From an uncultured Clostridia bacterium (GTDB taxonomy: Bacteria; Bacillota; Clostridia; UBA1381): 33,721 bases of DNA. The position numbers and the translations under genes are program-made. Below the pieces are notes generated by a model. It saw nothing but the letters and a program-made list of their open reading frames with translations, was not told the origin of the DNA and ran no database searches. The stretch spans positions 1-33,721 of the forward strand of contig CAJTUY010000008.1 of NCBI GenBank assembly GCA_910579415.1, written 5' to 3'. This document shows, piece after piece, positions 7,518-16,076 of the stretch. How positions within the stretch are numbered: position 1 is the first letter of the stretch; each line of letters opens with the position of its first letter.

Positions 7518-9167
7518 TTATATAAACTTGAAATCTGTCACGTCAAATAAGCCTGAATCTGTAATGCGTATTTCGGGAATAACAGGCAGAGGCAGGAAAA
7601 ACAGTGACAGAAACGGGTCAACCTTATCCGTAATGTTAAGCTTTTTAGCTGCCGTTTCAAGCTCATTATGCTGAAGTGTTACATTCTCTGCCGAATCAAG
7701 CGATATAAGTCCCGCAATCGGAAGAGGCATAAAGGCAAGAACCTTTCCTTCCGATACAACTGCAATTCCGCCGTCTTCTCCGAGCGTATTTACGGCAAAA
7801 GCCATGTCGCTGTCATTATCGCCGGCCACTATGACATTATGGCTGTCATGACCGATAGTAGCAGCAACAGCGCCGTTTGTAATCCCGTAATTTGTAACAT
7901 AAGCAATTCCTTTTGTGCCGAGATTTTTATGACGCTCTATTACGCATACTTTAGTCATTTGGTTATCCTTTTTCACAGTAACTTTTTTTGTGATAATACT
8001 TTCCGGAACAAGCTCAATTGCCGTAAATGTATCGTCTGTTTCATCTGCAAAAAAATCCGGTGTGATTTCGGGTATATGAACTGTTTTTGTCACATGTGAT
8101 GTATCGCATGGCTCACAGCTGAACAGAGCCTTGCCGTTTTCACATACGAGAACTCCGTTTTTGTAAACCTGTAAGATATTATTAAGAAGCAAATCATCCG
8201 ACACAATTATGTCCGCAATATATGACGGCGCAACAGCGCCTTTGCACTTCATTCCGTACATTTCGCAGGCGTTGAGCGTAGCCATAATAATTGCATCTGT
8301 ATTACTAAGTCCGAGAGATACTGTTTTTCTTATACAGTGGTCAATACTGCCGTCACTTATGATTTCACCTGCAAAACGGTCATCTGTACAGAAAGCGCAT
8401 CGGCGCAGCGTGTGTGAATTAACTCCTTTTATAAGCTTGTCTATATCGCGTGAGAGAGTACCCTCGCGAAGCAGTATATACATACCCTTAGAAACTTTTT
8501 CTGACAGCTCATCGGAAGAGGTGCATTCGTGGTCTGTTTTAATTCCTGCGCTTATATAAGCGTCCAGCTCATTGCCGGAAAGCAATGGCGCATGACCGTC
8601 AATCATGTCAAGACACAGCTTGCCGAGCGTTTCGGCATTGCCGTTTACAACACCGGGATAATTCATCATTTCAGCAATTCCGTAAAAATCCTCCGCTATA
8701 TTTTTTGTATCCTCTGCCGTAAGCGCAGCGCCCGAATGTTCAAACGGAGTTGCAGGCACACAGGAGGGAAGCATAAAGTTAACATCAAGAGGGATATTTT
8801 TTGATGCATCCTTCATGTATTTAAGACCATCCGTTCCGCATACGTTTGTAATTTCATGCGGGTCGGCAATAACTGTGGTTATGCCGTGCGGCATGACTGC
8901 CTTTGCAAATTCGGCAGGAGATACCATTGATGACTCTATATGAACATGCGCGTCAACAAGTCCCGGCATTACATATTTACCTGTAACGTCAACCTCGTTT
9001 TTGCCGCAGTAGCTTCCGACACCGCATATTATTCCGTCTTTTATGATGACATCAGCTTTTTTAATTTCGCCGCAAAACACATCTACAACATTACCGCCCT
9101 TTAAAATAAGGTCGGGTTCGGTTTTTAACATTGCCGTGTCAATATATGTTTTAACATTATTCATCAT
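7518..9167 (-). CDS. ade: Adenine deaminase
   Basis: This 549-residue cytoplasmic metalloenzyme of the amidohydrolase superfamily converts adenine to hypoxanthine and ammonia in purine salvage. The metal-binding motif PGLVDAHVHIESSM (His74, His76) and the ADPHEITNVCG segment (101-111) are diagnostic of the Ade family, which also differs from adenosine deaminases in length and in its C-terminal domain (VAGDNDSDM, GEDGGIAVV). The length is normal. A start at either of two adjacent ATG codons (9167, 9164) is supported by the GAGGTGA ribosome binding site. A near-consensus promoter lies directly upstream with a leader too short for a purine riboswitch. The downstream glycosyltransferase is probably cotranscribed. 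Confidence 0.96.
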   Translation of the reverse strand: MMNNVKTYIDTAMLKTEPDLILKGGNVVDVFCGEIKKADVIIKDGIICGVGSYCGKNEVDVTGKYVMPGLVDAHVHIESSMVSPAEFAKAVMPHGITTVIADPHEITNVCGTDGLKYMKDASKNIPLDVNFMLPSCVPATPFEHSGAALTAEDTKNIAEDFYGIAEMMNYPGVVNGNAETLGKLCLDMIDGHAPLLSGNELDAYISAGIKTDHECTSSDELSEKVSKGMYILLREGTLSRDIDKLIKGVNSHTLRRCAFCTDDRFAGEIISDGSIDHCIRKTVSLGLSNTDAIIMATLNACEMYGMKCKGAVAPSYIADIIVSDDLLLNNILQVYKNGVLVCENGKALFSCEPCDTSHVTKTVHIPEITPDFFADETDDTFTAIELVPESIITKKVTVKKDNQMTKVCVIERHKNLGTKGIAYVTNYGITNGAVAATIGHDSHNVIVAGDNDSDMAFAVNTLGEDGGIAVVSEGKVLAFMPLPIAGLISLDSAENVTLQHNELETAAKKLNITDKVDPFLSLFFLPLPVIPEIRITDSGLFDVTDFKFI

Positions 9168-9185
9168 AAATCACCTCACATACCT

Positions 9186-9214
9186 ATTATATACCAAATT
9201 ACGCGATTAAGCAA
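9186..9214 (-). promoter_or_regulatory. Promoter of ade
   Basis: On the minus strand TTGCTT (9209-9214) is followed after 17 bases by TATAAT (9186-9191). The start of transcription should be only a few bases before the ade ribosome binding site. Confidence 0.7.
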
Positions 9215-9252
9215 ATAAAATATAAACAATTTGTAAATTCTTTCTGAATTTG

Positions 9253-9281
9253 TTGACTTCAATATTATGCAGTGGTAAAAT
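9253..9281 (+). promoter_or_regulatory. Promoter of the MacA/MacB-type export operon
   Basis: TTGACT (9253-9258) and TAAAAT (9276-9281) are separated by 17 bases, about 40 bases before the first start codon of the export operon and divergent from the ade promoter. Confidence 0.7.
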
Positions 9282-9319
9282 ATTAAAAGTTACAGAATAT
9301 GTGAATAGGAGGCATGGCA

Positions 9320-9529
9320 ATGGAGGAAGTAACAACAGAGGAAGTGCTTGAAGAAATAAATACACCGGAAACTCAGATACAGGAAGAAGCAAAGCCTAAA
9401 CGCAGACTGTTTTCCAATTTATACGATAAAAAGGAAAAAAGATTTAATATAGGAAAATTCCATATAAAACGGAGAACGCTTAGTGCTGTTTGTAATACTG
9501 GCAATCATACTGTCATTTATGGGGTGTAG
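9320..9529 (+). CDS. Detached N-terminal tail of the export adaptor (frame-shifted 5-prime part)
   Basis: This 69-residue frame starts at the ATG at 9320, seven bases after AGGAGG; an ATG at 9314 is only one base from it and is unlikely. The peptide is a highly acidic stretch (EEVTTEEVLEEINTPE) followed by a basic one (RFNIGKFHIKRRTL), exactly the cytoplasmic tail and positive-inside anchor that usually precede the membrane helix of HlyD/MacA adaptors. Instead of a helix, the frame continues with CNTGNHTVIYGV and stops at 9527-9529. The helix and the whole adaptor are encoded in the next frame, which overlaps from 9468 on. I read this as the true 5-prime end of the adaptor gene, separated by one base. 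Confidence 0.6.
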   Translation: MEEVTTEEVLEEINTPETQIQEEAKPKRRLFSNLYDKKEKRFNIGKFHIKRRTLSAVCNTGNHTVIYGV

Positions 9530-11111
9530 TTCTCATACAAAAAAGAAAATGCTTGAAGCAATGAAACCCGAAAATGTCACTGTTGAAAGACGTACTATTG
9601 AACAGAAGGTGACAGGCAGTTCGGTAATAAAGCCTAAGGATTCCTATTCGATAATGACTATTACCACAGGTGAGATAAGAGCCGATTACATAAATGAAGG
9701 GGATAAGGTGCAAAAAGGAGATAAGCTGTACCAGTTTGACCCTGAAACTCCTCAGAATAGTGTTGACAGCGCAGAAATAGCTGTTAAACGTGCGCAGCAG
9801 TCTTATAACGATGCGCAGAAAACACTGTCAGACCTGAGCATACATTCAGATATAACAGGAACGGTAAGCGAAGTGTTCATAAAAGAAGGCGATGGCGTAG
9901 CAAACGGAGCTAAAATAGCATCTGTTTACAGTGACAGTTATATGAAAATACGCGTACCGTTTAATGAAGCTGATACATCTGATATATCGGCAGGTTCCGA
10001 TGCGGTACTTACAGTTGCAGGTACAGGCAACGAGCTTATGGGCAAGGTTACGGCAGTTTCAAGCTCATCTGTCACAACGGCAGGTCACAGCAAGATAAGA
10101 TATGTCACAATTGAGCTGCAAAATCCAGGCGCGCTTACAAACTCTGACAAGGCGACGGCGCAGATTGGCGACAGGGCGTGCAGTGACGCAGGTCAGTTTG
10201 AATATGTAAAAGAACATACAATATGCGCGGAAGCGACAGGTAAAATAGCATCGGTAAGCATTGCGGCAGGCGACAGTGTAAGAAGCGGACAGACAGTCGC
10301 GAAGATTGATTCTTCCTCCGCGCAGTCTGCGGCATATACGGCAAAGCTTGGTCTGGATGATGCCAAACTCGGTTTGGAAAAGGCTAAAAAGGGACTTAAC
10401 GATTATACAATCACAGCTCCTATTTCAGGTACGGTTGTAACAAAGAATAATAAAGCGGGAGATAAAATAGATTCATCAAATGCCCAGACTCCCATGTGTA
10501 TTATTTACGATATGTCGAGCGTTAAATTTGATTTGAATGTGGATGAGATTGACGTTGCCAAGATAAAGGTTGGGCAGGAAGTAACTGTTACGGCGGATGC
10601 AGTTGCGGATAAGACATTTACGGGTATAGTTGAAAAGGTAAGCCTTGACGGTACTTCCGCAAACGGCGTTACTAATTATCCTGTAACGGTTGCAATTGCC
10701 GATTACGGAGAGCTTCTTCCGGGAATGAATATTGACGCTGAGATAATAGTAGATAAAGCGGAAAATGTATTGAGTGTTCCGGTAAGTTCGCTTGTACGCG
10801 GAAATATTGTATATGTAACCGGTGATAAGGAAAATGACAGTGATAATGCTCCCGAAGGTTACAGGAGCGTTGAGGTTAAGACGGGTATAAGCGATGATAA
10901 TTACATAGAGATAATATCGGGGCTTAATGAAAATGACGAAGTACGCGGACAGGAAATTGACCTTTCCAGTGATTTTGAAAAGATGATGATGCAGGGTATG
11001 CAAGGCGGTCCGGAAGAGGGCGATGGACCACCTGAAGGAGGTCCTCACGGCGGCGGTGACGGAAGTCGGGGCGGCGGCCAGAATGGCGGCTCATCCGCCG
11101 GACAGCAGTAA
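9483..11111 (+). CDS. HlyD/MacA-type periplasmic adaptor subunit of an ABC exporter
   Basis: The 542-residue frame begins at a GTG with GGAG eight bases upstream, followed by a hydrophobic helix (LFVILAIILSFMGC). It then has two biotinyl-lipoyl-like segments around a short coiled coil (SVDSAEIAVKRAQQSYNDAQ), a beta-barrel region, and a membrane-proximal domain ending near IISGLNENDEV. These are the features of adaptors working with MacB-type transporters. The C-terminal 40 residues are Gly, Pro and Met rich (MQGMQGGPEEGDG onward). The Cys after SFMG might be lipidated, but the lipobox is poor. The acidic and basic tail expected before the helix lies upstream in another frame (9320-9529), so the gene is frame-shifted, reinitiates at the GTG, or uses a +1 slip. 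The ATPase gene starts 17 bases downstream. Confidence 0.9.
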   Translation: MLFVILAIILSFMGCSSHTKKKMLEAMKPENVTVERRTIEQKVTGSSVIKPKDSYSIMTITTGEIRADYINEGDKVQKGDKLYQFDPETPQNSVDSAEIAVKRAQQSYNDAQKTLSDLSIHSDITGTVSEVFIKEGDGVANGAKIASVYSDSYMKIRVPFNEADTSDISAGSDAVLTVAGTGNELMGKVTAVSSSSVTTAGHSKIRYVTIELQNPGALTNSDKATAQIGDRACSDAGQFEYVKEHTICAEATGKIASVSIAAGDSVRSGQTVAKIDSSSAQSAAYTAKLGLDDAKLGLEKAKKGLNDYTITAPISGTVVTKNNKAGDKIDSSNAQTPMCIIYDMSSVKFDLNVDEIDVAKIKVGQEVTVTADAVADKTFTGIVEKVSLDGTSANGVTNYPVTVAIADYGELLPGMNIDAEIIVDKAENVLSVPVSSLVRGNIVYVTGDKENDSDNAPEGYRSVEVKTGISDDNYIEIISGLNENDEVRGQEIDLSSDFEKMMMQGMQGGPEEGDGPPEGGPHGGGDGSRGGGQNGGSSAGQQ

Positions 11112-11128
11112 AGAGGGGTGACAAAAAC

Positions 11129-11857
11129 ATGCCTCCATTGGTAGAATTAGAAGATGTATATAAAATATATTATATGGGTGACAGCGAAGTACATGCTCTT
11201 GACGGTATAACGCTTACAATAAACAGGGGCGAATTTGTTGCAATTATAGGTAAGTCCGGAAGCGGAAAATCCACATGTATGAATATAATAGGCTGTCTTG
11301 ACGTAGCTACAAGCGGCAGCTATCGTCTTAACGGCAAAGACATAAGTAACTACACAGATGATGAGCTTGCTGAGGTCAGGAATAAAATGCTTGGTTTTAT
11401 ATTTCAACAGTATAATCTGCTGCCCAAGCTTACGCTGCTTGATAATGTGGCTCTCCCTCTGCTTTATGCAGGCGTTGGTGATAATGAGCAGAAGGAAAGG
11501 GCTATGCGTTCTCTTGAAAGAGTAGGGCTTAGCGATAAGGCGAAAAATTTACCGACGCAGCTTTCGGGCGGTCAGCAGCAGCGCGCGTCTATTGCAAGAG
11601 CGCTTGCCGGAAATCCGTCTGTAATACTTGCCGATGAGCCTACCGGCGCTTTGGATAGTAAGACAGGCAGGGAGGTCATGGAGTTTTTAAGGGAGCTTCA
11701 CGAGGAGGGCAATACCATTGTTCTGATTACCCATGATAATTCGATTGCGGCACAGGCGGAACGCGTTGTAAGAATAACTGACGGTAAAATAGTTTATGAC
11801 GGTCCTGCTGAGGGTGACGAACTTGTATCAAAACAGGATAAGGCAGGTGCTGTATAA
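11129..11857 (+). CDS. ABC transporter ATP-binding protein, MacB/LolD type
   Basis: This 242-residue ATPase powers the exporter formed with the adjacent adaptor and permease. It contains Walker A GKSGSGKS (41-48), the Q-loop FQQYN (92-96), the signature LSGGQQQR (145-152), Walker B VILADEPTGALD (165-176) and the H-loop LITHD. The SxGALDSKTG segment after Walker B is typical of the MacB/LolD/FtsE branch. The length is normal for a stand-alone subunit. The ribosome binding site GAGGGGTG is close to the ATG. The stop codon overlaps the permease start (TAATG), so ATPase and permease are translationally coupled. Confidence 0.96.
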   Translation: MPPLVELEDVYKIYYMGDSEVHALDGITLTINRGEFVAIIGKSGSGKSTCMNIIGCLDVATSGSYRLNGKDISNYTDDELAEVRNKMLGFIFQQYNLLPKLTLLDNVALPLLYAGVGDNEQKERAMRSLERVGLSDKAKNLPTQLSGGQQQRASIARALAGNPSVILADEPTGALDSKTGREVMEFLRELHEEGNTIVLITHDNSIAAQAERVVRITDGKIVYDGPAEGDELVSKQDKAGAV

Positions 11858-13032
11858 TGGGTATAGGTAAATGCTTTAAAATGGCAATGGCAACCATATG
11901 GTCGAGCAAGGTTCGTTCTTTTCTGACTATGCTCGGAATTATTATAGGTATTGCCGCAGTTATAATCCTTGTAAGCCTTATGGGGGGGCTTACTCAGCAG
12001 CTTACGGATATGTTTGCCGAAATAGGTACAAATACAATTCAGGTATCCATTACGCCGCGTAACGGCAAAAAGGTAGACCCTGATGAGTTTTATAAATTTG
12101 CAGAAGATAATAAGAACCTGGTTTCAGATGTTTCGCCTTATGTTACTGTAACAGGTACATTGAAATGCGGTACTGAAAATGAAACGGGAAGTGTAAACGG
12201 TGTCAGCGAAAGCTTTGACAAAATGAAAATGATGAACGTAGAGCAAGGACGGTTTATCCAGTATTCCGATATAGCAAGCAAGAGCAAAACTTGTGTTATA
12301 GGCACATATCAGGAGGAAAAGTTTTTCGGAAAGGGTCAGGCTGTCGGTAAAAAACTGAAGCTTAACGGCGTGCCGCTTACAGTTGTGGGAGTTTTTGAGC
12401 AAAAGGAGGACTCCTCCTCAGTCAGCGGTGATGACGCTGTATATATTCCGTATACAACAGCGATAAAGCTTGGTAAAAGCAGTGTGGTTACTGTGTATAC
12501 GGTCAACGCTGTTGATGAGGAGCATGTTGAAGCGGCATCTTCTGCAATCAAACAGTTCCTTAATAAAAAAATGGGTGATGAAAAATATTATATGGTTATC
12601 AGTATGAAAGAAATGATAGACCAGATGTCTACAATGATGAATTCTATGCAGACAGTTCTCGTATGCATAGCCGGAATTTCGTTGCTGGTCGGCGGTATAG
12701 GAATAATGAATATTATGCTTGTATCCGTGACGGAACGTACACGTGAAATAGGTATAAGAAAATCACTCGGAGCAAAGCAGAAAAATATAATGATGCAGTT
12801 TGTTATTGAGGCCGGAACGGTAAGCTGTATAGGCGGCGTTATCGGGATAATTTTAGGCGCGTTGGTGGCAGTCGGGGCGGGTAAGCTGTTGTTAAATACG
12901 ACAATTACGCCGTCCGTAACCTCGATAATCGTTGCGTTCTCCGTATCTGTGGCAATCGGCATAGGCTTTGGCTATCTGCCTGCGAAAAAGGCAGCTCAGT
13001 TAAATCCGATTGACGCTTTAAGATACGATTAA
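11857..13032 (+). CDS. ABC transporter permease, MacB/FtsX type
   Basis: This 391-residue permease has the MacB layout: one N-terminal helix (FLTMLGIIIGIAAVIILVSL), a large extracytoplasmic MacB-type core domain of about 220 residues, and three C-terminal helices. The last part carries the FtsX motif around GGIGIMNIMLVSVTERTREI and GIRKSLGAK. It ends with the usual NPIDALRYD. It overlaps the ATPase stop by one base and completes the adaptor-ATPase-permease operon. In Bacillota such systems export peptides, toxins or antimicrobials or take part in envelope stress; the substrate is not evident here. The next gene downstream, an SLH surface protein, is in the same direction after 58 bases. Confidence 0.95.
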   Translation: MGIGKCFKMAMATIWSSKVRSFLTMLGIIIGIAAVIILVSLMGGLTQQLTDMFAEIGTNTIQVSITPRNGKKVDPDEFYKFAEDNKNLVSDVSPYVTVTGTLKCGTENETGSVNGVSESFDKMKMMNVEQGRFIQYSDIASKSKTCVIGTYQEEKFFGKGQAVGKKLKLNGVPLTVVGVFEQKEDSSSVSGDDAVYIPYTTAIKLGKSSVVTVYTVNAVDEEHVEAASSAIKQFLNKKMGDEKYYMVISMKEMIDQMSTMMNSMQTVLVCIAGISLLVGGIGIMNIMLVSVTERTREIGIRKSLGAKQKNIMMQFVIEAGTVSCIGGVIGIILGALVAVGAGKLLLNTTITPSVTSIIVAFSVSVAIGIGFGYLPAKKAAQLNPIDALRYD

Positions 13033-13090
13033 CACAACAGACAGCATATGCTGATTTTTAAGATTTAACTCCAAGAAAGGAAAGACGGAT

Positions 13091-15298
13091 ATGAAAAAAA
13101 TTATTTCAGCAATACTGGCATTTTCTGTATGCTTGTCCTCCGTATGCGCGCTGGCTGACAGCAGCGAGGATATTATGCCGCTTCTTAGCGACCTTAAAAT
13201 AATGGTCGGTGACGGTGACGGCAATTACCGCCTTGATGATAATGTATCAAGAGCGGAATTTACAAAAATAGCGGTAAGCGCGTCAAAGGCAAAAAATACA
13301 GTGGCATCGGGGGCGAAGGTTTCTCCGTTTACAGATGTTACATATCATCACTGGTCTGCGCCATATGTAAGGGCGGCAGTAACAGCAGGCATAGTCGAGG
13401 GCTATATTGACGCAACATTCAGACCTGATAATACAGTATCATACGAGGAAGCGCTGACAATGCTTTTAAAGGTGCTTGGCTATACAACAGATGATTTCGG
13501 CTTCTCTTGGCCGTATGGTCAGATAGGACTTGCGGACAGTCTGGAAATAACAAAACATGCGGAAGCGAATATAGGCGATGCGCTTACAAGACGTCAGGTT
13601 GCGCAGCTTGTATATAACACGCTTAATACCAAAATGAAAGATTCGCAGAGTAATCTTATATCAATATTTGATTGCCAGCTGATAAAAGATGTAACTATTA
13701 TTTCATCGCATAATGAGGACAGCTCACTCGGTGAAAACAAGATATTTACAACAGCAGGCACATTTGAATTTGATAATAACTTTAACAGCTCATATGTCGG
13801 ACAAAAGGGCGATATTTTTGTAAAAAACGGTGATGATTTTGTATCGTTTACACCCGAAGCGGGCGATGGTAACACATTTGAAAGGTATGTAATATACTCA
13901 CAGCTTCCCAATGCGGTTATCGGTTATAAAAACGGCAGTTTTACGCAGATTGATATTACAGATGGTACAGACTGCTATAAGGATGGTATAAAAACAAGTT
14001 ATGCGGCGGTTAAGAACGGGCTTGAAATGGGTGATGTGCTGTATGTCAGAAAAGACGGAAACAGTATAGATTATGTAAGCTATGAAAAAGGCAATATGGA
14101 GGGACCTGTTAAAGTGACAGGCTCGGGCTGGCAGGATAGCTTCAATACCAATTCATCAACGACCGTAATGCGCGGCGGAGTAAAGGTGACGGCAAGCGAT
14201 ATTCAGCCGAATGACATTATATATTACAGCTCGGATTTAAATATGGTACTTGCGTATACCGATAAAGCTACCGGTATTTATGAGAAGGCTTCTCCCACTA
14301 AGGATTCGCCTGTAAGCGTGACCGTTTCGGGTAAGGAATATGCGATTGAAAGCGTTGAAGCTTTTAATGACCTTTCATCAAGCGGCGGATTTAAGTACGG
14401 TGATACAGTCACGCTGCTGCTTGGCAGAAATGGCGAAGTTGCGGGAGTTGCGGGTGGAAGCTCGTCGGCGGTTTCAAATTACGGTTTTGTAACAGAAAGC
14501 GGTAAAAAGGATTTTACAAATCCGGATAACAGCACATATTCAAGCTATTATGCAAAGGTGGTAACAGCTGACGGAATTGTAAATGAATATGAAACTAAGA
14601 ATAACCCTGAAAGCATGGTATGCTCGGTGGTACGCGTATCGTTTAAGGATGGCAAAGCAACGCTTTCAAGGACAAACGGCAATGATATGCCGTCAGGCAC
14701 TGTCAGTGTATCGCGCGGTACAATAGGCAATATGAGAATGGCGGACGATATTAAAATACTTGACACCTCAGGTGTTTACTTTGATGATGCGCCGGGTTAT
14801 TTCAGAATTTATCCGCAGAGAATTGACGGTGTGAAGTTAAGCTCATCTAATGTCAGGTATTACTCTAAAAATTCCGCAGGAGAGATTGACGAGCTGATAT
14901 TGTCAGATGTCACAGGCGACACATATACCTACGGACTGATAATACGCGGTGAGAACGGCAGCTATACCATTGACACTGACGGAACGCAGCAGATATATAT
15001 GACAGGTTTCGGTACGACTGCGCGCGGACCGCACAGGCTGAAAATATATAAAGGCGAAGTGAAATCAATGGTAGGGCTTGTACAGCATCAGCAGCGTATA
15101 AGTGAGCTTACAAGAACCGAAGCGACAATCGGAACGCAGAAATATCTTTTAAGCGATAAGGTTATTGTATATAAGAAGACGGACACATATATGAAAATAC
15201 CGCTTGACGAGGCTATAAACGGTAATTATAAGCTTACAGCTTATTACGACAAGTCGCAGTCCTCAGGCGGCAGAATAAGAATTATTATAGCACAGTAG
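13091..15298 (+). CDS. S-layer homology (SLH) domain surface protein
   Basis: This 735-residue exported protein has a signal peptide (KKIISAILAFSVCLSSVCALA-D) and three SLH modules at the N-terminus, at roughly 28-65, 75-125 and 130-180. They are seen in RLDDNVSRAEFTKI, the FTDV..HWSAPYV pair, TFRPDNTVSYEEALTMLLKVLGY and ALTRRQVAQLVYNTL. SLH domains bind pyruvylated secondary wall polymers, so the protein should be held on the cell wall. The remaining 550 residues are rich in Ser, Thr, Gly and beta-forming residues and match no family I recognise. The ribosome binding site AAAGGA is nine bases from the ATG. The gene follows the export operon by 58 bases, which contain only a weak hairpin (CAGCATATGCTG at 13042-13053), so it may be partly cotranscribed. 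A strong terminator follows. Confidence 0.92.
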   Translation: MKKIISAILAFSVCLSSVCALADSSEDIMPLLSDLKIMVGDGDGNYRLDDNVSRAEFTKIAVSASKAKNTVASGAKVSPFTDVTYHHWSAPYVRAAVTAGIVEGYIDATFRPDNTVSYEEALTMLLKVLGYTTDDFGFSWPYGQIGLADSLEITKHAEANIGDALTRRQVAQLVYNTLNTKMKDSQSNLISIFDCQLIKDVTIISSHNEDSSLGENKIFTTAGTFEFDNNFNSSYVGQKGDIFVKNGDDFVSFTPEAGDGNTFERYVIYSQLPNAVIGYKNGSFTQIDITDGTDCYKDGIKTSYAAVKNGLEMGDVLYVRKDGNSIDYVSYEKGNMEGPVKVTGSGWQDSFNTNSSTTVMRGGVKVTASDIQPNDIIYYSSDLNMVLAYTDKATGIYEKASPTKDSPVSVTVSGKEYAIESVEAFNDLSSSGGFKYGDTVTLLLGRNGEVAGVAGGSSSAVSNYGFVTESGKKDFTNPDNSTYSSYYAKVVTADGIVNEYETKNNPESMVCSVVRVSFKDGKATLSRTNGNDMPSGTVSVSRGTIGNMRMADDIKILDTSGVYFDDAPGYFRIYPQRIDGVKLSSSNVRYYSKNSAGEIDELILSDVTGDTYTYGLIIRGENGSYTIDTDGTQQIYMTGFGTTARGPHRLKIYKGEVKSMVGLVQHQQRISELTRTEATIGTQKYLLSDKVIVYKKTDTYMKIPLDEAINGNYKLTAYYDKSQSSGGRIRIIIAQ

Positions 15299-15305
15299 CT
15301 TGAGA

Positions 15306-15338
15306 AATCTCTCTCCAAAACAGGGGAGAGATTTTTTT
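15306..15338 (+). terminator. Intrinsic terminator of the SLH-protein gene
   Basis: AATCTCTCTCC (15306-15316) pairs with GGGGAGAGATT (15323-15333), with one G-U pair and a six-base loop, followed by a T run. It starts eight bases after the stop codon. Confidence 0.9.
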
Positions 15339-15377
15339 ATAAATTATTAAATATTCATAAAATTTATACGGCGGATA

Positions 15378-15406
15378 TTGACATGTTATGCCGATTTTAA
15401 TATAAT
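15378..15406 (+). promoter_or_regulatory. Consensus sigma-A promoter of the CmpB-type gene
   Basis: TTGACA (15378-15383) and TATAAT (15401-15406) are both perfect consensus hexamers with the ideal 17-base spacing, 40 bases before the start codon. Confidence 0.85.
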
Positions 15407-15445
15407 ATACTCGAAAAGAGATTGCTTTTGAAAGGGGTGGCGGAT

Positions 15446-16048
15446 ATGAATATGTGCAGATATTTTTTGTGCTTCGCTGTATTCAGCTTTATTGGCTGGC
15501 TGTATGAATCGCTGTATTATACAATCCAGCAGAAAAAACGTATAAACAGCGGTTTTTTAAGTACGTGTTTCTGTCCTATATACGGAATTGGTTCACTGCT
15601 TGATTTAATACTGCTCGGACGTATTGAAAATCCGCTGCTGCTGTTTTTTGCAGGTATGGTTGTAACATGCGCGCTTGAATATTTTGTGTCATGGCTTTTA
15701 GAGGAGCTGTTTCATCAGCGCTGGTGGGATTACACGAACTGGCCTTTTAATATAAACGGGCGCGTATGTCTGTTTGGCGCAATAGCCTTTGGCATACTTA
15801 CGGTAGCGCTGATTAAGGTTATAGCGCCAGTTACAATGGAGTTTATCGGCAATATGGGAACAATACCGATTTATATAATGACGGCTGCAGTAGCGTTTGT
15901 AATGCTTGCCGATACGGTTAATTCCGTAAAGAATATTGACAGCGATAAACTGTGGTATGTTGATAAGCAGACAGAACTGTTTGCGGGTACGGAGAACGGA
16001 AGATATGGAGAACTTGTAAAAAAACTTAAAGATACGCTTAGAAAATAA
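15446..16048 (+). CDS. CmpB/type IV putative ABC-transporter membrane protein
   Basis: This 200-residue integral membrane protein has about five hydrophobic helices. It carries the sequence features of the CmpB (putative ABC-transporter type IV) family: an N-terminal FSFIGWLYESLYYTIQ segment, GFLSTCFCPIYGIGSL, and a central RWWDYTNWPFNINGRVCLFG box with conserved Trp, Asp and Asn residues. Despite its name the family has no proven transport function. An upstream in-frame TTG at 15422 lacks a ribosome binding site, while the ATG at 15446 follows AAAGGGGTGG, so I chose the latter. It is a single gene between a perfect promoter and a terminator shared with ptsI. Confidence 0.88.
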   Translation: MNMCRYFLCFAVFSFIGWLYESLYYTIQQKKRINSGFLSTCFCPIYGIGSLLDLILLGRIENPLLLFFAGMVVTCALEYFVSWLLEELFHQRWWDYTNWPFNINGRVCLFGAIAFGILTVALIKVIAPVTMEFIGNMGTIPIYIMTAAVAFVMLADTVNSVKNIDSDKLWYVDKQTELFAGTENGRYGELVKKLKDTLRK

Positions 16049-16076
16049 AAAGTTGCTGCATTTGCAGCAACTTTTT
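16048..16076. terminator. Bidirectional terminator between the CmpB-type gene and ptsI
   Basis: AAAAGTTGCTGC (16048-16059) and GCAGCAACTTTT (16064-16075) form a perfect 12-pair stem with the loop ATTT. The A and T arms give a U tract in both directions, serving the two converging genes. It overlaps the last base of one stop codon and the first base of the other. Confidence 0.92.

Noticed and set aside
9168..9186. Purine riboswitch before adenine deaminase
   Set aside because: The leader between the predicted start of transcription and the ATG is far too short for an aptamer.
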